Below, in pieces: positions 59,691-64,000 of a stretch of 64,000 bases of DNA (position 1 is the first letter of the stretch; each line of letters starts with the position of its first letter). The DNA is from Sipunculus nudus (lineage: Eukaryota > Annelida > Sipuncula > Golfingiida > Sipunculidae), in contig CM049309.1 of the NCBI GenBank assembly GCA_026874595.1, forward strand, positions 13,192,576 to 13,256,575, given 5' to 3'. Both the position numbers and the translations under genes were made by a program. The notes under the pieces are model-generated. The model made no database searches. It worked only from the letters and a program-made list of their open reading frames with translations, and was not told the origin of the DNA.

Positions 59691-60230
59691 ATGAGGCAGC
59701 ATTCCCTTGGTTCTAAGTCATTCGATTGCAAGTCTCATCACATCTTGCTAGGTTCAATGCCAAACGAGAAATTACGAGATTTCACAGAAATGCTTATATC
59801 TTGGTCACCTTTTTGGCTAAAGAGGAGCAGTTTTCAGCATTTTGTTGCCTTTTGGAAGCTTAATATGATAATAACACACATCTTGCCACATCTCGTATCA
59901 TCTCCCGCGAAACAAGAATATTCGGATTTCGAACAAATGTCTATATCTCGGTCATTTTAATGCTAGGGATTTTATTTTTCTATTGTTCAAGAATCATTTG
60001 ACTAGTGTTAAGTGATATAAGTACATATCTCGTTATATCTCACACCAATTTTCTTCAAACAAGAACAGTGGAACATTTAAACAAATGCCTATAATGCTGT
60101 CATTTTTTACACTACAGACATAAAGTTTTCATCATTTGACAGCCTCTGGCACTTTCAGTCACATTATGTGATAACATTACAATTCTCGTCCAATCTCGCC
60201 TTGTTTTTCATCAAATGATGAAGAAATATC
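59690..60230. repeat. Degenerate tandem array, period about 148 bp
   Basis: 'AAACGAGAA..TTTCACAGAAATGC' at 59762, 'AAACAAGAA..TTCGAACAAATG' at 59910 and 'AAACAAGAAC..TTAAACAAATGCC' at 60057 give steps of 148 and 147 bp, with 'ATCTCG' and 'GGTCA' motifs at fixed places. A fourth partial unit ends near 60210. Confidence 0.65.
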
Positions 60231-60530
60231 CAATTGCCGTGAGCACAAGTGGCTTCAGGGTTGACCGGTAAGTGCCGGCAAGGCTATTACAGTTGCAAGT
60301 TGGCATTCGCGGTCGTCCATGAATCTCACAAAGCAGCATTGAATATTGGACAAAAGCCGCTAAATGTGAAGTGCACACACCTGTGATTTTCTGTGTGTCT
60401 CTTGTGCGGCCACTTGTGTTGCCAGGAACCACTGGCAAATCTTTCAAACCAGGGACGGATCCCCGATTTTCTAGTTGGGTGTGTCAACATATCGGCGGAT
60501 CCCTATTTTACCAATTAGGGGCAGGGGTTA

Positions 60531-61158
60531 AATTTTAATTATACATCAAATAAATATAATAAAATAAAATATCTGAAAACTTATTTTTTTCCTTTTAGAA
60601 AATAGCCGCCAGATGGCGCTGCAGCAATCATTATTGTGCCATATCTCCAAAACTATGGACAGTGTCACAACATTGATTGCAGCATCTGAAACAAGATTTA
60701 ATGCGTTCATCCTCGTGGGAACTCTGGCATATTCTGCAGGGGTTAAATTTTAATTATACATCAAATATATATAATAAAAAATAAAATATCTCGAAACTAA
60801 TTTTTTCAATTGAGAAAATAGCCGCCTGATGAAATGCAGCAATCATTTTTGTGCCATATATCCAAAACTATAGACAGTGTCACATCATTTATTGCAGCAT
60901 CTGAAACAAGATTTAATGCGTTTAACCTTGTGGGGACTCTGTCATATTCTGCGGGGGTTAAATTTTAATTATACATAAAATATATAATAAAAAACAAAAT
61001 ATCTCAAAACTATTTTTTGTTCCTTTCAGATGGCGCTGCAGCAATCATTATTGTGCCATTTCTCCAGAACTATAGACAGAGTCACAACATTGATTGCAGC
61101 ATCTGAAACTAGATTTTATGCATTTATCCTCATGGAGACTCTGTCATATTCTTCCGTT
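60531..61158. repeat. Three tandem units of about 205-215 bp
   Basis: 'GGGGTTAAATTTTAATTATAC' starts units near 60534, 60739 and 60954. Each continues with AAAATATCT, GAAAATAGCCGCC (absent from unit 3), 'GCAGCAATCATTATTGTGCC', 'ATTGCAGCATCTGAAAC' and 'GACTCTGTCATATTCT'. CpGs are retained, suggesting a fairly young repeat. No coding frame. Confidence 0.9.
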
Positions 61159-61251
61159 ACCATGCTGACCTAATATAGGTTACAATTAAATTCTTCTATT
61201 TCCTGAATTTCAAAATATAGATATTTATTCTAATAGACTGCCGTTTTCCAA

Positions 61252-61495
61252 TCTCCATGAGAGGAGTACATGGCCTTCACATGGAGTTATTTTCCGTCTG
61301 CCTGTCTGTCTGTCTACTCATCTGTGCCTTTTGAGAATCAGCGAAACCACATAAAGATGTTTCCATTTCTACCATGATAGTGGTTCATTTGATCAGATTC
61401 AAATGTTCCCTGTCTGTCTGCCTAGTAACTGTCCGTCTGTTTCGCTGTCTTATTTCCGGCCATTTCCGGCAAGCGTTCGACCTCTGGTCGTCTAG
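61252..61495 (+). mobile_element. Candidate short Helitron-like element (244 bp, family E)
   Basis: It starts 5'-TC after an A and ends CTAG before a T, the classical Helitron A|TC...CTRR|T layout. The 5' part can fold (CTCCATG..CATGGAG, about 61253-61286) and is followed by a 'CCGTCTGCCTGTCTGTCTGTC' tract. A perfect 5-bp-arm hairpin, CGACC TCT GGTCG (61478-61490), sits one base before CTAG. No protein is encoded. A single copy cannot prove the ends. Confidence 0.45.
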
Positions 61496-61501
61496 TTTTA
61501 A

Positions 61502-61860
61502 TATTTTTTTTGTTGGAGGTAACCACCTCCATTTTTCAGTGCTAGCTTAACTCTTAATTATTATATGTACATCTGCAGTATCACATGCTTCCTCTCATTC
61601 TGTATCCTGGTGTTAACCAGACCCAGTGACTACAGCACCTGCAGGCCCTTGGTGTGTAATCATCACCATTACTGGTTCATATAATCAAGGAACCCCTGAA
61701 AGGCACACTTGTTTTGAGTGAACTATGTCCTTTGGGCATGGCCTTCCCTTTAAGCCTGCAGAGAGCTCACCCAGGCCATGAATCTCAGGCCTCCTTGGCT
61801 GAGATTTCAATTCATGATCTCCTGGCTTTGAATCCGATGCTCTAAGCCACAGAACAGTTA
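61502..61860 (-). mobile_element. tRNA-derived SINE, copy 3 (antisense)
   Basis: The T-run at 61504-61511 is the complement of the A-tail. The body matches the other two copies ('CTGCAGATGTACATATAATA', 'TTAAGCTAGCACTGAAAAATGG' in pieces on the minus strand). The head reads TGGCTTAGAGCATC..ATGAATTGAAATCTC on the minus strand; its A box has lost a few bases relative to copy 1. It begins only seven bases beyond the CTAG end of the previous element. Confidence 0.8.
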
Positions 61861-61934
61861 ATAGGTAGTACATCCTGTCCTTGAGGATCATACAAACCCA
61901 AGTAGCTATGACAGGTGTTGCAAGATTACTCATT

Positions 61935-62900
61935 AGGGCCCTGCTTGAAAAGCGGGTGCCCTATAGTAATCAACCTGTCTGTCTGTCTGTCTTGCCGTCC
62001 GTCCGTCCGTCCACAAATTCTTTTCCAGATAATAACTCCAGTTAGGATTGACGGATTGAGTTCAAACCTGAAATATGTATTAACCATCAATTATGGAAGA
62101 TCCCTATTGATTTTGGGGTCCAGAGGTCAAAGGTAAAAAAAATTATTCACAGTTTGGTGTTAAATTTTAGGTCCCTCTTTCAGCAGGGCAGAAATCATAA
62201 TTGTAACCATAATTGTTTGTTCCACCTTAACAGTAGGACAGGTCCTCATGTCAACAGCAACGAGGCATGATATATGGTCATAGTCAGCCATTTTCTGTAA
62301 GTTATGCGGTAAAAACCATTACTGAACACCTAGTAAGGTTGCACTCTTAGCAAATATGCATGCAAAAGGACACACATTTTTAACACAATAACTCGAAAAA
62401 AGTATTTCATATAAGGTCCCCAGACTCACTGCAGTGATGGACCTTTTGATGAACTACATCATGTTTGAAGATGGGTGATCTTGATTGATTTTCAAGGTCA
62501 CAGAGGTGATAATGCTTAAATGATGTTCACCAAATAGCTCGCAAACAATTTGACTAACACTCACTGAACTTGCAACAGTAATGTTTGTTATGAAGGGCTA
62601 GGTAAAGTTCGAAGATAGATAGATGACCTTGACAGAGGCGATAATTCTCAAATGATGTTAATGCAATAACCCGCAAAGAATTTGATGAACAATCAAATTC
62701 GTTCCTGCATAATAACTCCTCTAACATATGATGGATAGGATTCAGACATAAGACGTATCACCTATGGCCTAAGGGAGAAGCTTATTGATATTTGGGTTAG
62801 AAGGAAAAAAAAAAGTAATACACAGTTTGGTGTTCAGTTGCTGGTGTCTCCTTCAGCAGGCCAGAAATGGATGAATCTTTTTCGAGTCGAGTCACTCGTG
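61935..62900 (+). mobile_element. Hairpin-headed family D element
   Basis: The head stem-loop AGGGCCCTGCTTGA..AAGCGGGTGCCCT (61935-61962) is followed by ATAG and a long CTGTC/CCGTC tract (61975-62012). The body contains two related blocks (about 62013-62230 and 62697-62870) sharing 'ATAATAACTCC', 'CACAGTTTGGTGTT' and 'TCTTTCAGCAGG'-like segments, separated by diverged units with 'ATAACTCG(A/C)AAA'. A CGAGT..ACTCG hairpin (62883-62898) may be the 3' end. No protein is encoded. Confidence 0.65.
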
Positions 62901-63069
62901 TACAGTGGCATTACATTTTCATAGCATATTTTGTACAGACAATTTGAAGATTCCCCAGAAAAGGATACACTGGCCCAACACACCACAGTGGCTCTCATTT
63001 AGACCATGTTTGGACAAATCTATCTCCACTTGCAACATCTCAAGGAATTTTGACCTATTATATAGTGAC

Positions 63070-63084
63070 CATCAACAAATTTAC
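63070..63084. other. Left copy of a 15-bp target-site duplication
   Basis: CATCAACAAATTTAC here is identical to 63966-63980. The two copies flank the retrotransposon fragment. Confidence 0.9.
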
Positions 63085-63748
63085 TTGTGTTAAGTTTTGG
63101 GTTAAATTACTTTATATGCCAGAACATAGGTATCAGAAACAAGTGTACAGTTTGTTGATGAATTTAGACAACAGTGGTAAATCAAATTGGGTATCTCATG
63201 TAAGAAAATTGCTGTTTGAGTCTGGTTTTGGATATGTTTGGATGGCACAGTATGTTGGAGATGCGAATAAATTTTTGAAAGAATTTGAAATTAAAATAAG
63301 AGACATGGCTATTCAAAACTGGCATAGTGATATTGAGTTGTGTAGTAAATTATATTATTATGGTGCTTTCAAATCTATGCTAACTCTTGAAAAGTATTTA
63401 TATTGTATTCCTAATAAGAAACATCGCATAGCACTTGCTAAACTTCGATGCTCCAATCATGAATTGGCTATAGAAATAGGTCGTCAAAATGATATATCTC
63501 GTGAAGAGAGGATCTGTAAATATTGTTTACATCATGGATACAATATTGTTGAGGATGAAGCTCACTTTATGCAAGAATGTATTCTATATAATGATTTGAG
63601 GATAAAATACTTTAGACAAGACTTACATTACCCAAGTGAACAAAACTTTATTAAATTATTCAATTTAGACAATCATATTGAGATAATGAATGTTGCTGCA
63701 TATGTATATTATTCCTTTTTGAGGAGACGAAGAATAATAGATGGTTAA
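63085..63748 (+). pseudogene. Non-LTR retrotransposon RT protein, C-terminal part
   Basis: This is the C-terminal tail of a LINE ORF2-type polyprotein, downstream of the reverse transcriptase catalytic core (which copies RNA to DNA at the target site). The frame is open back to 63050, but the first 11-12 codons (before 63085) are host flank fused by the insertion, and no ATG opens it. Counting from 63050, visible elements are KSNWVSHVRKLL (44-55), the conserved KLRCSNHELAIEIGR (131-145) and a zinc-knuckle-like C156-X2-C159-X12-H172-X4-C177 with VEDEAHF before it and NDLR after it (181-184), typical of the C-terminal CCHC of several LINE clades. RT and endonuclease domains are missing, so it is non-functional alone. 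The frame ends at TAA in 63748. Confidence 0.85.
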
Positions 63749-63965
63749 AGTATGTGTTACATACTCACTGATGATGGCAATATAGATACATTGTGTACTA
63801 TGGTATGCAGTCATGTTACATGTGTTTGTTGCATTATATATTAATTAATAATAAGACTGCTACTTTATGTTCTATTAATGCAATTATTTGATTGAATTAT
63901 TGTTGAAATGTTTGGAACTTTGGGCCTGAGGCCTTTTTCCTGAATAAACTCTGTTCTGTTCTGTT
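63085..63965 (+). mobile_element. 5'-truncated non-LTR retrotransposon (LINE 3' end)
   Basis: The insert lies between perfect 15-bp direct repeats and consists of the 3' part of a LINE reading frame (to 63748), a 3' UTR of about 200 bp with an AATAAA signal (63942-63947), and a short CTGTT/TTCTG tandem tail in place of poly-A. This is the hallmark of target-primed reverse transcription with 5' truncation. Perfect target-site duplications and an intact reading frame indicate a recent insertion. The clade is not certain; the tail and C-terminus suit CR1/L2-like or related non-LTR groups. Confidence 0.88.
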
Positions 63966-63980
63966 CATCAACAAATTTAC
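63966..63980. other. Right copy of a 15-bp target-site duplication
   Basis: CATCAACAAATTTAC, identical to 63070-63084, follows directly after the CTGTT-type tail of the retrotransposon. Confidence 0.9.
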
Positions 63981-64000
63981 ATTGATATTCATATGTAGCC

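Noticed and set aside
59589-59960. 123-codon plus-strand frame
   Set aside because: It runs into the 148-bp repeat array and shares sequence with other repeat units; it has no recognisable domain.
59-63900. Search for tRNA or rRNA genes and CRISPR arrays
   Set aside because: Only tRNA-like SINE heads with degenerate boxes were seen; no intact cloverleaf, no rRNA core sequence, and the tandem arrays lack the spacer pattern of CRISPR.

Overview
The window looks like AT-rich, gene-poor animal DNA, most likely from a mollusc and probably a bivalve. There are no bacterial-style operons and no long open frames. The sequence is dominated by microsatellites, minisatellites, tRNA-derived SINEs, cut-and-paste transposon remnants and several dispersed families with a hairpin at the head followed by a CCGTC-type tract. 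I recall that last kind of repeat as very common in bivalve genomes, so the taxonomic call is inference and not a database match. No host gene is recognised. The window could be intergenic or lie in a large intron.

Layout. 0-9.8 kb: mostly unique AT-rich DNA with two fragments of one dispersed repeat (family H), the first copy of a larger dispersed element (family A, 4190-5026), two CT/TA microsatellites, and two stop-poor, CpG-retaining patches (about 2400-2790 and 6350-7080). 9.85-11.24 kb: a homogeneous 58-bp minisatellite of about 24 units. 11.6-12.0 kb: a tRNA-derived SINE. 13.9-17.05 kb: the longest family A copy. 17.2-19.07 kb: two TA-flanked terminal-inverted-repeat elements, the first with a relic of a pogo/Tigger-type DNA-binding domain. 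25.3-27.9 kb: a 51-bp array and a 20-bp array with a higher-order repeat. 28.7-29.25 kb: a CpG-retaining block with a possible first coding exon. 31.4-31.7 kb: a short tandem repeat that creates a spurious 148-codon frame. 33.7-40.4 kb: hairpin-headed families B and C and family A copy 3, with a possible 57-nt exon at 37680. 42.7-47.35 kb: a reverse-strand SINE and family A copy 4. 49.9-50.86 kb: an apparently identical 484-bp tandem duplication. 51-55.3 kb: three degenerate short-unit arrays and a long CT tract. 54-58.3 kb: decayed copies of family B and related repeats. 59-63 kb: CpG-richer tandem arrays, a candidate short Helitron-like element, a third SINE and hairpin-headed family D. 63.07-63.98 kb: a 5'-truncated non-LTR retrotransposon with a 15-bp target-site duplication, the best-supported coding remnant here.

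The main pattern is that several families with unrelated bodies (B, C, D and in part A and E) share one plan: a stem-loop head, often closing on TATAG, then a (C/T)GTC-rich tract, then a core of diverged tandem units of roughly 150-210 bp, and in some cases a 3' stem-loop next to CTAGTTT. This resembles non-autonomous Helitron/Helentron (HINE, DINE-1, pearl-like) elements. Most remaining open frames of 60-120 codons fall in simple repeats, dispersed repeats or AT-rich unique sequence, and I do not regard them as genes.
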